Shown here: one piece after another, positions 55,500 to 63,894 of the stretch
How positions within the stretch are numbered: the stretch's first letter is position 1
How the letters are laid out: every line of letters begins with the position of its first letter
Source: Albimonas marina
GTDB lineage: Bacteria; Pseudomonadota; Alphaproteobacteria; Rhodobacterales; Rhodobacteraceae
DNA: 64,000 nt
Assembly: GCF_029223255.1 (NCBI RefSeq)
Contig: NZ_JARHUC010000009.1
Location: 1-64,000, forward strand
Direction of reading: 5' to 3'
Program-made: the position numbers and the translations under genes
The notes under the pieces: generated by a model
Told to the model about the DNA's origin: nothing
What the model saw: the letters and a program-made list of their open reading frames with translations, nothing else
Database searches by the model: none

Positions 55500-55994
55500 T
55501 CAGGGGCGGGGCAGGCCCGCCGCCCAGCGCTCGAGGATCGCGAGCGCGCCCTCGACCGGCGCCTGCACCACGCCCGGGCGGCCGCCGGCCGGCCGGGCGG
55601 CGACCTCGCGCAGCGCGGCCACGTCGCCCGCCCGGCGCAGCTGCGGGGGCACGGCGGCCAGCGCCGCGTTGGCCTCGCCCAGCCCCAGCGCCCAGCCCAT
55701 GCGGCGGATGCCGGCGATCTCGATGGCGGCGAGGCACAGGGGGCAGGGCTCGCAGCTCGAGTAGATCTCGCACTCCGAGAGGTCGAGCGTCCCCAGCCGG
55801 CGGCAGGCGTCGCGGATCGCCTCGGTCTCCCCGTGGGAGGTGGGGTCGAGATGGGCGAGCGAGTGGTTCAGGCCGCGCCCTACCACCTCGCCGTCGCGGA
55901 TCACCAGGGCGCCGAAGGGCTCGGTCCCCGGCCGCTCCAGCGCGGTGGCGGAAAGGGCGACGGCCCGGGCGATCCAGTCCTGCGGCGTGGTCAT
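55500..55994 (-). CDS. CDA-fold nucleoside/guanine-type deaminase
   Basis: This 164-aa zinc deaminase has HGETEAIRDACRRL (His-Glu, zinc ligand and proton shuttle, about 54) and SSCEPCPLCLAAI (PCxxC, about 84-96), a full zinc site. Length and motifs fit tRNA-adenosine/guanine deaminase-type enzymes. It follows the LysR gene with a 4-nt overlap, so the two are co-transcribed. It may deaminate a purine base for the adjacent pathway. Confidence 0.87.
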   Translation of the reverse strand: MTTPQDWIARAVALSATALERPGTEPFGALVIRDGEVVGRGLNHSLAHLDPTSHGETEAIRDACRRLGTLDLSECEIYSSCEPCPLCLAAIEIAGIRRMGWALGLGEANAALAAVPPQLRRAGDVAALREVAARPAGGRPGVVQAPVEGALAILERWAAGLPRP

Positions 55995-56950
55995 CGGGCG
56001 GTCTCCTCTCCCGTCTGCGGAGCCCTGAGCGCGCGGGCCGCGGCGAGGCGTGCGGGAACCGTCTCGGCCAGCCGGTCCAGCACCAGCCGCGCCGCCCGGG
56101 TCAGCGGCCGGCGCGCGTCCACGGCGAGCGAGATCGTCTGCGGGCGCAGCCCCGGCTCGCGCAACGGTCTCCAGACCAGCGTCCCGCGCTCGATCTCCGG
56201 CAGCACGTCGAGCTCGGAGGTCAGCATCGCCAGCCGCCCCTCGGCCAGCGAGCTTTTCAGGAGCTGGAGCGAGTTCGACAGCAGCGCCGGCGGGTTGTCG
56301 GCGAAGAGCCACCCATAGCGCGTCTCGAGGTAGCGGCGGCTGGGCAGGACCGCGGATTGCGAGACGGTGGGGTGGCGGGCAAGGTCGGCCATCGTCGGCG
56401 TCTCCAGCGCCGCCAGCGGATGGTGGGGCGCGGTCACGCAGCCGAAGGGCAGGTCCGCGCTCCACGCCGCGTGCTGGTTGCGGTTGGGGGCGAGGTTGAA
56501 GGCCAGCGCCAGGTCCACCGTCCCCTCGTCCAGCGCGCGCCCGGCCTCGGGCGGGGTCAGCACGTCGCAGGCGAGCTGGATGCGGGGGTGCGTCTCCTGC
56601 AGCCACGCCGCCAGTTCCGGCAGCAGGCCGTTCGCCAGGCTGTCCATGGCCGCGAGGCGCACCGTCCCGCGCTCCTGCCCGCGCATCTCGCGCAGGCCGT
56701 CGTCCAGCCGCTCGGCGTCGGCGCGCCAGCGGCGGGCCATGACGATCACCGCCTCGCCGGCCGCGGTGGGGCGCATGCCGCGGGGCAGGCGCTCGAACAG
56801 GGGCGTCTGGCTCGCCTCCTCCATCGCGTGGATGTGCCGGTCGATGGCCGAGGCCGCGATCCCCAGCGCGCGCGAGGCGCCCTGGACCGAGCCATGCTCG
56901 GCCACCGCCTCGATGTAGCGCAGCGGCCGGGGCAGCAGGTGGAGGGACAT
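55991..56950 (-). CDS. LysR-family regulator
   Basis: This 319-aa protein has the N-terminal winged helix LRYIEAVAEHGSVQGASRAL, then GIAASAIDRHIHAME, and a C-terminal periplasmic-binding-like effector domain (about 95-300). I took the ATG at 56950; a start 19 codons upstream lacks support. It is divergent from the OHCU/TTT operon, with an inverted repeat in between, and most likely controls it. Confidence 0.88.
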   Translation of the reverse strand: MSLHLLPRPLRYIEAVAEHGSVQGASRALGIAASAIDRHIHAMEEASQTPLFERLPRGMRPTAAGEAVIVMARRWRADAERLDDGLREMRGQERGTVRLAAMDSLANGLLPELAAWLQETHPRIQLACDVLTPPEAGRALDEGTVDLALAFNLAPNRNQHAAWSADLPFGCVTAPHHPLAALETPTMADLARHPTVSQSAVLPSRRYLETRYGWLFADNPPALLSNSLQLLKSSLAEGRLAMLTSELDVLPEIERGTLVWRPLREPGLRPQTISLAVDARRPLTRAARLVLDRLAETVPARLAAARALRAPQTGEETAR

Positions 56951-56956
56951 CGGCGC

Positions 56957-56979
56957 TCCATTCGCAAAACGAGAATGGA
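56957..56979. promoter_or_regulatory. Inverted repeat in the LysR/OHCU divergent promoter
   Basis: TCCATTC and GAATGGA form a perfect 7-bp inverted repeat with a 9-bp spacer, directly before the LysR start. The arms contain the ATTC/GAAT bases that commonly frame LysR sites (T-N11-A). Confidence 0.5.
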
Positions 56980-57059
56980 CAGTTGCGTATTTCGACATGG
57001 ATGGCAATCCAATCCGCGGCTACCGTTTTCGCATCCGCAGCAAGGACGGGACGCCCGGG

Positions 57060-57947
57060 ATGACGCCGACCATCGACCTCGACGCGATCAACGGCGCCGA
57101 CGACCGGGCGGCGCAGGCGCTGCTGCTGCCCTTCATCGAGCGCTCGCCCGAGGTCGCCGCCCGCGCCGCCCGCCGCCGTCCCTTCGCCGACGCCCCGGCG
57201 CTGGCCGCGGCCCTGCGCGCGGCGCTGTTCGAGCTGACCGAGGCGGAGACGCTGGAGCTGTTCCGCGGCCACCCCGAACTTGCGCCGCCCGCGCCGGACG
57301 AGATGACGCCGGCCTCGCAGACCGAGCAGGGCCGCCTGGGCCTGACCGACCCTGCCGCGCCGGTCGCCGCGCGGCTGGCGGAGCTGAACCGGCGCTACCG
57401 CGCCCGCTTCGGCTTCCCCTACATCGTGGCGCTGCATCGCCACGCCGACCTCGAGAGCGTGCTGGCGAATTTCGAGCGGCGCCTCGACGCCGCGCGGGAG
57501 GACGAGATCGCCGCCGCGCGGGAGGAGATCGCCTCGGTCTGCCGCGCGCGGGTGCTGGCGGCGAGCGAGGCTCCGGCGGCGGGCTCCAACGCCGGCGGCG
57601 TCTCGATCCACGCGGTCGACGTCGCCTCCGGCCGCCCGGCGGAGGGGCTGGAGGTGCGCCTGATCCGCGTGGCCCCCGGCGATCCCGCGGTGCTGGCCGA
57701 GGGACGCTGCGGCCAGACCGGCCTCTTCGATCACCCCACCGTGCAGGGCGAGGGGATCGAGGCCGGGCGCTACCTGGCCGAGTTCGAGGTCGGCGCCTAT
57801 TTCCGCGCCCGCGGGGGCGAGAGCGCCGACGCGGGGTTCCTCGAGACCGTGCGCTACGACTTCGGCGTGCCCGAGCCCGCCCAGCACTATCACCTGCCCT
57901 TCAAGTTCACCGCCTGGGGCTACTCGCTGTTCCGGGGAGGGTTGTGA
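57060..57947 (+). CDS. Fused OHCU decarboxylase and hydroxyisourate hydrolase
   Basis: This 295-aa protein converts hydroxyisourate to OHCU and then to S-allantoin in urate breakdown. Residues about 1-165 are UraD-like: the catalytic His in FRGHPELAPP near 75, SQTEQGRLGL near 92, FGFPYIVALH near 119. Residues about 180-295 are UraH/transthyretin-like: VSIHAVDVASGRPAEGL and the C-terminal YHLPFKFTAWGYSLFRGG, where the usual terminal YRGS is FRGG. Such bifunctional proteins (allantoin synthases) are known in proteobacteria. No urate oxidase is adjacent. Confidence 0.9.
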   Translation: MTPTIDLDAINGADDRAAQALLLPFIERSPEVAARAARRRPFADAPALAAALRAALFELTEAETLELFRGHPELAPPAPDEMTPASQTEQGRLGLTDPAAPVAARLAELNRRYRARFGFPYIVALHRHADLESVLANFERRLDAAREDEIAAAREEIASVCRARVLAASEAPAAGSNAGGVSIHAVDVASGRPAEGLEVRLIRVAPGDPAVLAEGRCGQTGLFDHPTVQGEGIEAGRYLAEFEVGAYFRARGGESADAGFLETVRYDFGVPEPAQHYHLPFKFTAWGYSLFRGGL

Positions 57948-57949
57948 GC

Positions 57950-58417
57950 ATGGCGCAGGAGACGCGATCCCCCCGCCGCCTGCGCGCCCACTGGGGCGCG
58001 GCGGGCGCGCTGTTCCTGATCGGGCTGGCGATCTGCTTCATGGTCGGCGGGCTGGAGCTGGGGCTGGGCGTCCTGTTCCGCCCCGGCACCGGCGCCTTCC
58101 CCTTCTTCACCGGGCTGATCCTGGCGGGCCTGTGCGTGGCGATCCTGGTCCAGGACCTCGCCGACCCCGGCCTGGCCGAGCGGCCGGACTGGATCTCCTT
58201 CGCGGCCATCGCCGCGGCGCTGGCGGTCTTCGCGGCGACCGCCGACCGGCTGGGGCTGGTTCCGGCGGCGTTCCTGACGACGGTGGTGGCCTCGGTCCCC
58301 GACCGCTCGCTCCCCTTCCCCGGCAAGGCGGCGCTGGGCGCGGCCGTGGCGCTGGGATCGTGGCTCCTGTTCATCCAGGCGCTGGGACTTCCCTTCAAGG
58401 CGATCGCGGGGATCTGA
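57950..58417 (+). CDS. tctB: TTT transporter small membrane subunit (TctB)
   Basis: This 155-aa membrane protein has four hydrophobic helices (about 18-38, 44-66, 82-100, 122-150). The motif RPGTGAFPFFTGLILAGLC is typical of TctB. It starts 3 nt after the OHCU/HIU hydrolase gene (a GTG overlapping that stop is also possible) and lies next to tctA and tctC. Confidence 0.88.
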   Translation: MAQETRSPRRLRAHWGAAGALFLIGLAICFMVGGLELGLGVLFRPGTGAFPFFTGLILAGLCVAILVQDLADPGLAERPDWISFAAIAAALAVFAATADRLGLVPAAFLTTVVASVPDRSLPFPGKAALGAAVALGSWLLFIQALGLPFKAIAGI

Positions 58418-58420
58418 GCC

Positions 58421-59944
58421 ATGGACGTCCTCTCCTCCTTCGCCGGCGGGCTCGCCACGGTGCTGCAGCCGCAGAACCTGCTCTACTGCTTCATCGGCTG
58501 CTTCCTGGGCACCTTCATCGGGGTGTTGCCGGGCATCGGCTCGATGGCCGCCATCGCGATGATCCTGCCGCTGAGCTTCTATCTCGAGCCGACGACGGCG
58601 CTGGTGATGATCGCGGGGGTCTACTACGGGGCCGAGTACGGCGGCTCCATCGCCTCGATCCTGATGAACATTCCCGGCACGCCCTCGTCCTCGATCACCT
58701 GCATCGACGGCTACCCGATGGCGAAGAACGGGCAGGCGGGGCTGGCGCTGTTCGCGACCTCCATCGCCTCCTTCGGGGGCGGGATGATCGGGATGGTGGT
58801 GATGGCCGCGCTGTCGCCGGGGCTGGCGCGGCTGGCGCTGAACTTCGGGCCGGCGGAGTATTTCTCGGTGATCCTGCTGGGGCTGGTGGCGGCCTCGGCG
58901 GTGTCGAACGGCGGCGCGGTGAAGGGCGTGGCGATGGTCACGCTCGGGCTGATGCTGGGCACGGTGGGCATCGACCTGACCACCGGCGACCTGCGCTTCA
59001 CCCTGGGCATCCCCGAGCTGCGCGACGGCGTGAACCTGGTGATCGTGGCCATGGGCCTGTTCGGGGTGGGGGAGCTGATCGCCTCGATCCGCGCCAACGC
59101 CGGCGGCGGCAAGGCCACGCAGGCGGTCGAGTACGGCCGGCGCATGCGTCCGACCCGCGCCGAGTGGCGCGCGATGGTCGGCCCGATCTGGCGGGGCGGC
59201 GCCATCGGCAGCTTCTTCGGCGCCCTGCCGGGGACGGGGCAGACGGTCGCCTCGGCGGTGGGCTACGCAGTGGAGAAGAAGATCTCCCCCTCCCGCGCCC
59301 GCTTCGGGCAGGGGGCGATCGAGGGTGTGACGGTGCCCGAGAGCGCCAACAACGCCGCCACCCAGACCGCCTTCATTCCCACCCTGACGCTGGGGGTTCC
59401 CGGCTCGGCCTCGATGGCGATGGTGATCGGGGCGCTGATGATCCACGGCATCACTCCGGGTCCGCGGATCCTGACCGACCACGCCGACCTGTTCTGGGGG
59501 CTGGTCGCCAGCTTCCTGGTCGGCAACGTGATCCTTCTGATCCTCAACGTGCCGCTGATCGGCATGTGGGTGAAGCTGCTGCAGATCCCCTACCGCTACA
59601 TGTACCCCACGATCATCGTGCTGATCTGCATCGGCGTCTATTCGCTGAACAACAACGTCTTCGACATCTGGCTGACGCTGGTCTTCGGGATCGCCGGCTA
59701 CCTGATGCGCCTGTTCCGGTTCGAGCCGGCGCCCCTGCTGATCGGCTTCGTCCTCGGCCCGATGATGGAGGAGCAGCTGCGCCGCGCCATGCTGCTCTCG
59801 CGCGGGGACCCGATGGTGTTCCTCGAGCGGCCGATCTCGGCCGCGCTGATCGCGGCGACCGTCGCGATCATGGTCTTCGGCCTCGCGTCCGGGCTGCGCG
59901 CCCGGCGCCGGCTGCGGATGGCGGGCCTGCCCGCCGACGAATGA
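58421..59944 (+). CDS. tctA: TTT transporter large membrane subunit (TctA)
   Basis: This 507-aa protein has about 11-12 hydrophobic helices. Family signatures include FLGTFIGVLPGIGSMAAIAM (about 28-47), the GIPGTPSS-like segment MNIPGTPSSSITCIDGYPMA, and GALPGTGQTVASAVGYAVE. It would transport the ligand captured by TctC by ion-coupled secondary transport. Confidence 0.93.
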   Translation: MDVLSSFAGGLATVLQPQNLLYCFIGCFLGTFIGVLPGIGSMAAIAMILPLSFYLEPTTALVMIAGVYYGAEYGGSIASILMNIPGTPSSSITCIDGYPMAKNGQAGLALFATSIASFGGGMIGMVVMAALSPGLARLALNFGPAEYFSVILLGLVAASAVSNGGAVKGVAMVTLGLMLGTVGIDLTTGDLRFTLGIPELRDGVNLVIVAMGLFGVGELIASIRANAGGGKATQAVEYGRRMRPTRAEWRAMVGPIWRGGAIGSFFGALPGTGQTVASAVGYAVEKKISPSRARFGQGAIEGVTVPESANNAATQTAFIPTLTLGVPGSASMAMVIGALMIHGITPGPRILTDHADLFWGLVASFLVGNVILLILNVPLIGMWVKLLQIPYRYMYPTIIVLICIGVYSLNNNVFDIWLTLVFGIAGYLMRLFRFEPAPLLIGFVLGPMMEEQLRRAMLLSRGDPMVFLERPISAALIAATVAIMVFGLASGLRARRRLRMAGLPADE

Positions 59945-60000
59945 GCTTTTCCGCCTTCCGACCCCGCGCGCGCGCCGCGCCTCCGACGAAAGGGACGACC

Positions 60001-60987
60001 ATGTCCAAGACCCTGACCCGCCGCGCCGCGTTCGGCGTCGGCCTGGCCGCGACGCTCGCGGTCTCGCTTCCCGCCCTGGCCGCCGCCGAGCCCGGCGCCT
60101 GGTCCGAGGAGCCGGTGCGCATCGTCGTCACCTTCCCGCCGGGCGGGACCTCGGACCTGGTGGCGCGCCTGCTGGCCAAGCACCTTGACGAGGCGTTCGG
60201 GCAGAAGGCCGTCGTCGACAACCGCCCCGGCGCCGCCGGCACGGTCGCGGCCGACTACGTGGCCAAGCAGGACCCCGACGGCACGGTGCTGATGATCGCG
60301 AACAACGCGCCCTTCACCATCGCGCCCACCCAGTTCGCGAGCCTGCCCTACGACCCGATGGGCGACTTCAGCCATGTCGCCTACATCGGCGCCTCGGCCC
60401 CCGGCCTGTTCGTGAAGCCCGACAGCGGCATCGCGACGGTCGCCGAGTTCCAGGCGGCCGCGAAGGATCACTCGATCTCCTACGGCTCCTCGGGGATCGG
60501 CTCGATCTCGCACATCCTGGGCAAGGCCGTGGACGGGGCGCTGGGGGTCGAGACGCTGCACATCCCCTACCAGGGCTCGGCGCCCGCCATCCAGGACTTC
60601 CGCGCCGGGGTGCTGGACACGTTCTACGACATGGTCGCCCAGAACGCCCCGATGATCGAGGACGGCGAGGCGGTCGCCATCGCCATCGCCTCCGAGACCC
60701 GCTCCTCGGTCACCCCCGACGTGCCCACGTTCAAGGAGCAGGGCTTCGACATCGTGATCGAGAACTGGGTGGGCCTGACGGGCCCGGCGGGGATCCCGGA
60801 CGAGACGGCCGCGAAGATCCACGACACGGTGCTGGCCGTGATCGCGCTGCCCGAGGTGCAGGCCCAGCTGACCGACCTCGGCGTGACGACGCGCGAGATG
60901 TCCTCGGCCGACTACGCCGCCTTCGTCGAGACCTCGATGGGCGTGTGGAAGCCGCTGATCATAGCGGCCGGCGTGCAGGGCAAGTGA
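60001..60987 (+). CDS. tctC: TTT transporter binding protein (TctC)
   Basis: This 328-aa periplasmic binding protein of the Bug family has a signal peptide (LTRRAAFGVGLAATLAVSLP). Mature motifs are FPPGGTSDLVARLLAKHL (about 45-62), VVDNRPGAAGTVAADYVAK (about 72-90) and YQGSAPAIQDFRAG. Ligands are typically carboxylates; adjacent urate-pathway genes suggest an allantoin- or ureide-type compound here, which is inference. Confidence 0.92.
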   Translation: MSKTLTRRAAFGVGLAATLAVSLPALAAAEPGAWSEEPVRIVVTFPPGGTSDLVARLLAKHLDEAFGQKAVVDNRPGAAGTVAADYVAKQDPDGTVLMIANNAPFTIAPTQFASLPYDPMGDFSHVAYIGASAPGLFVKPDSGIATVAEFQAAAKDHSISYGSSGIGSISHILGKAVDGALGVETLHIPYQGSAPAIQDFRAGVLDTFYDMVAQNAPMIEDGEAVAIAIASETRSSVTPDVPTFKEQGFDIVIENWVGLTGPAGIPDETAAKIHDTVLAVIALPEVQAQLTDLGVTTREMSSADYAAFVETSMGVWKPLIIAAGVQGK

Positions 60988-61015
60988 GCCGCGCCTGAGC
61001 GGCGCGCGAAAGGGA

Positions 61016-61051
61016 CCGCGGGGCGGCCGTCGGCGGACGGCCGCCCCGCGG
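61016..61051 (+). terminator. Strong GC hairpin after tctC
   Basis: A 16-bp perfect stem (61016-61031 with 61036-61051) closes a 4-nt loop, 30 bp after the tctC stop. No U-run follows, but it is the strongest hairpin I found in this region. Confidence 0.6.
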
Positions 61052-61148
61052 CCGTTCCGGGCCCTCGCCTGCGCGATCTCGGCACATGGCGTCCGCGCCG
61101 GGCCCGCCGCCAACATGCGCCTTCTCAAGCAGCGAGGAGCGAAGAGGC

Positions 61149-62735
61149 ATGAGCGAGATGCACGACGTGATCGTCGTCGGGGCCGGGTCGGCCGGGGCGG
61201 CGCTGGCGGGGCGCCTGTCCGAGGATCCCGACCGTCGCGTCCTGCTGCTGGAGGCGGGCGCCGACTGGCGCGCCGACCAGGCGCCCCGCGCCGCGCGCTC
61301 GGCCAACATCTTCCCCTTCATGTTCCAGCCCGATCACCAGGCCGCCTGGCAGTGGCCCGGCGTCTGGAGCCGGCGCACCGCGGTGCAGGAGCCGCGGCAC
61401 TACTGGCGCGGCCGGGGGCTGGGGGGCAGCTCGCTGGTCAACGCCCAGATCGCGATCTGGGGCGTGGGCGCGGCCTTCGACGCCTGGGCCGCCGCGGGCT
61501 GCGAGGGTTGGAGCGCCGCCGACGTCCTGCCGCTGTTCGCGAAGATGGAGCACGACCCCGAGATGGCGGGCGTGAACCACCACGGCCAGGGCGGCCCGCT
61601 GCCCATCTACCGCGCCCCGCAGGAGACCTGGGGCCCGATCGACAAGGCGCTGCGCGACGCCGCCCTCGACTGCGGGCACCCGTGGAACCCCGACCTCAAC
61701 GCCCCTGACGGGGAGGGGGTCTCCTGCTATCCGATCAACAGCCGCGGGCTGGAGCGGGTGACCACCAACGACGGCTATCTCGAACCCGCCCGCGGCCGCG
61801 CCAACCTCACGATCCAGGGCGGCGCGCTGGTCGACCGGGTGCTGATCGAGGACGGCCGCGCCACGGGGGTCGAGGCGCTGATCGAGGGCGAGCGGCGCAC
61901 CTTCCGGGGGGCGGAGGTGGTGCTGTGCGCCGGCGCCGTCCATTCCCCCGCGATCCTGATGCGCTCGGGCCTCGGGCCCAGCCTGCACCTGCGCGCCCAC
62001 GGCATCGAGGTGAAGCGGGAGCTTCCCGACGTCGGGCGCAACTTCATGGACCACCCGATGCTGCGGGTGAAGGTGGTGATGAAGCCCGAGCATGCGCCCA
62101 GGGACCCCGACCAGCGGCACACCAACTGCTGCGTCACCTACTCCTCAGGGCTGGGCGAAGGCGGGGTGCGGGACATGATCCTGATCGGCTTCAACCATCG
62201 CGACATCGAGGGGACGGGCGGCAACGCCGACGGCGCCGTGGGCATCGGCCTCTTCGACGCCTTCTCCCGCGGGGAGGTGACGCTGAAGTCCGCGCGCCCT
62301 GAGGACGATCCGGTGGTCGAGGAGAACATGCTCTCCGACCCCCGCGACATGCTGCGGATGCGCGACGCCGTGCGCCGGGTGCGCGAGATGGCCCGCCGCC
62401 CGGCCCTGCGCGACATCGCGCAGGCGATCATGATCTCCGAGAGCGGGATCGACATCGAGACCGCCGCCGACCTGCCCGACGCCGAGCTCGACGCGCTGAT
62501 CCTGCGCCAGGTGGGCGACATCCAGCACGCCGCCGGCACCTGCCGGATGAGCGCCTTCAACGACCCGCAGGGCGTGGTGAACCCGGACCTGACGGTGAAG
62601 GGCGTGCCGGGGCTGCGGGTGGCCGACGCCTCGATCATGCCGATGGACTGCCGGGCCAACACGCACATGACCTGCGTGATGATCGGCGAGGCGCTGGCCG
62701 AGCGGATGAAGACGAAGGCCCGCGCCGCCGCCTGA
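61149..62735 (+). CDS. GMC-family FAD oxidoreductase
   Basis: This 528-aa choline/alcohol dehydrogenase-like flavoprotein has the N-terminal dinucleotide fold DVIVVGAGSAGAALAGRLSE (about 6-25), then LLLEAGADW, and the GMC signature near RGRGLGGSSLVNAQI (about 93-108). In the C-terminal active-site region it reads QHAAGTCRMS, then VADASIMPMDCRANTHM and CVMIGEALAERMK, with His replaced by the CRANTHM Asn/His arrangement of the family. The ATG at 61149 follows AGGAGCGAAG. Its substrate is unknown; it may serve the preceding ureide/heterocycle transporter. Confidence 0.88.
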   Translation: MSEMHDVIVVGAGSAGAALAGRLSEDPDRRVLLLEAGADWRADQAPRAARSANIFPFMFQPDHQAAWQWPGVWSRRTAVQEPRHYWRGRGLGGSSLVNAQIAIWGVGAAFDAWAAAGCEGWSAADVLPLFAKMEHDPEMAGVNHHGQGGPLPIYRAPQETWGPIDKALRDAALDCGHPWNPDLNAPDGEGVSCYPINSRGLERVTTNDGYLEPARGRANLTIQGGALVDRVLIEDGRATGVEALIEGERRTFRGAEVVLCAGAVHSPAILMRSGLGPSLHLRAHGIEVKRELPDVGRNFMDHPMLRVKVVMKPEHAPRDPDQRHTNCCVTYSSGLGEGGVRDMILIGFNHRDIEGTGGNADGAVGIGLFDAFSRGEVTLKSARPEDDPVVEENMLSDPRDMLRMRDAVRRVREMARRPALRDIAQAIMISESGIDIETAADLPDAELDALILRQVGDIQHAAGTCRMSAFNDPQGVVNPDLTVKGVPGLRVADASIMPMDCRANTHMTCVMIGEALAERMKTKARAAA

Positions 62736-62755
62736 GGGCGGGCGCCGCGCCGGGG

Positions 62756-62776
62756 GCCCCGGGTCCAGCCCGGGGC
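62756..62776. terminator. GC hairpin between GMC and cytochrome genes
   Basis: GCCCCGGG-N5-CCCGGGGC has the same arms as the hairpin at 53811-53831. It lies between the ends of two convergent genes, fitting a bidirectional terminator. Confidence 0.5.
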
Positions 62777-62790
62777 GCGCCGTCGCGCCC

Positions 62791-63894
62791 TCAGCGCGGG
62801 GCGGGGGGCTGGGCGGCGTACCAGGCCGCGACGGCCTCGATCTCGTCGGCCTCCAGCGCATGGGTGGCGCGGGTCATCAGCGCGGCGAAGGCGCCGCCGC
62901 CGCGCGGATGCTCGGAGGCGAAGAGGCGCAGCTGCGCGGCCAGATAGGGCGCGTGCTGGCCGGCGAGGCGCGGGAAGCTCTCTCGCCCCTGGCCGGCCTC
63001 GGGCGCGTGGCAGCCTTGGCAGGCGCCGACGTCGCGGTCCGGCAGGCCCTCGCGCGCCAGCCGCTCGCCCAGCGCAAGCGCCTCGGGCGAGGCGGCGCCG
63101 ATCCCCGGCCCCGCGCCCATCGGCGCGGCGGCGTAGTCGGCGGCGAGTTGCGCCAGCGTCTGCGCGTCCAGCCCCGCCACGGCATGACCCATGATCCCGC
63201 TCGCCCGGGCGCCCTCGGCGTAGCTCTCCAGCGCCGCGCGCAGCGCCGCCTCGGGCTGGATGTCGAGACGCGGGATCAGCCCGCCCTCCGCCGGCCCGGC
63301 GCCGTCCGGCCCGTGGCAGCGCGCGCAGTCGGCGCGCGGCGGGGCGGCGGGCAGGGCGAGGCCGCGGGCGCGCTCCCCCGCCGCGCCGTAGGCCAGCGCC
63401 CGGTAGGTCCCGGCGTCCATGCCGGGCAGGGCCTGCAGGAACGCGACGACGGGCCAGACCTCGTCCTCGCGATGGCGGGCGGGCCAGGCGGGCATGCCGG
63501 TCATCATCACGCCCTGGTCGACGATCCAGTGCAGCTGCGCCGGGGTCCAGTCGTCGATCCGCTCCGCCAGATCCGGGGGCTTGGGCAGCATCGTCCGCGC
63601 GGCCCCGCCCGAGGGCGCGGCCGGGCTGCCGTGGCAGGGGGCGCAGCCGCTTTCGTAGTGCCCCGCGCCCAGGCGCACGAGGCCGGGGGCCGAGAGGTCG
63701 GGGACCTCGGTCCCCATCGCGTGGAAGGCCACCGCCCGGCGCATCGCCGTGTGCAGCACCCAGTCGGCGAGCTTGGAGTGGCCCCCCGCCGCCCCGATGG
63801 GCGCGAGGCCCAGCCAGAACGCGGCCGCGCCGGCCGCGGCGGCGATCAGCGCCGCGATCAGCAGCGCGCGCAGGGTGACGGTGCGGTCTAGCAT
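62791..63894 (-). CDS. Three-haem cytochrome c
   Basis: This 367-aa protein has an N-terminal membrane anchor or signal (LRALLIAALIAAAAGAAAFW). Three CxxCH haem sites are visible: CAPCH (about 84), CARCH (about 189) and CQGCH (about 292). Matching Met ligands are plausible in GMPAWP, SGIMGHAV and ALMTRATHAL. It is probably a periplasmic electron carrier feeding an oxidase. It overlaps the upstream CtaG-like gene by 7 nt, so they form one operon. Confidence 0.9.
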   Translation of the reverse strand: MLDRTVTLRALLIAALIAAAAGAAAFWLGLAPIGAAGGHSKLADWVLHTAMRRAVAFHAMGTEVPDLSAPGLVRLGAGHYESGCAPCHGSPAAPSGGAARTMLPKPPDLAERIDDWTPAQLHWIVDQGVMMTGMPAWPARHREDEVWPVVAFLQALPGMDAGTYRALAYGAAGERARGLALPAAPPRADCARCHGPDGAGPAEGGLIPRLDIQPEAALRAALESYAEGARASGIMGHAVAGLDAQTLAQLAADYAAAPMGAGPGIGAASPEALALGERLAREGLPDRDVGACQGCHAPEAGQGRESFPRLAGQHAPYLAAQLRLFASEHPRGGGAFAALMTRATHALEADEIEAVAAWYAAQPPAPR

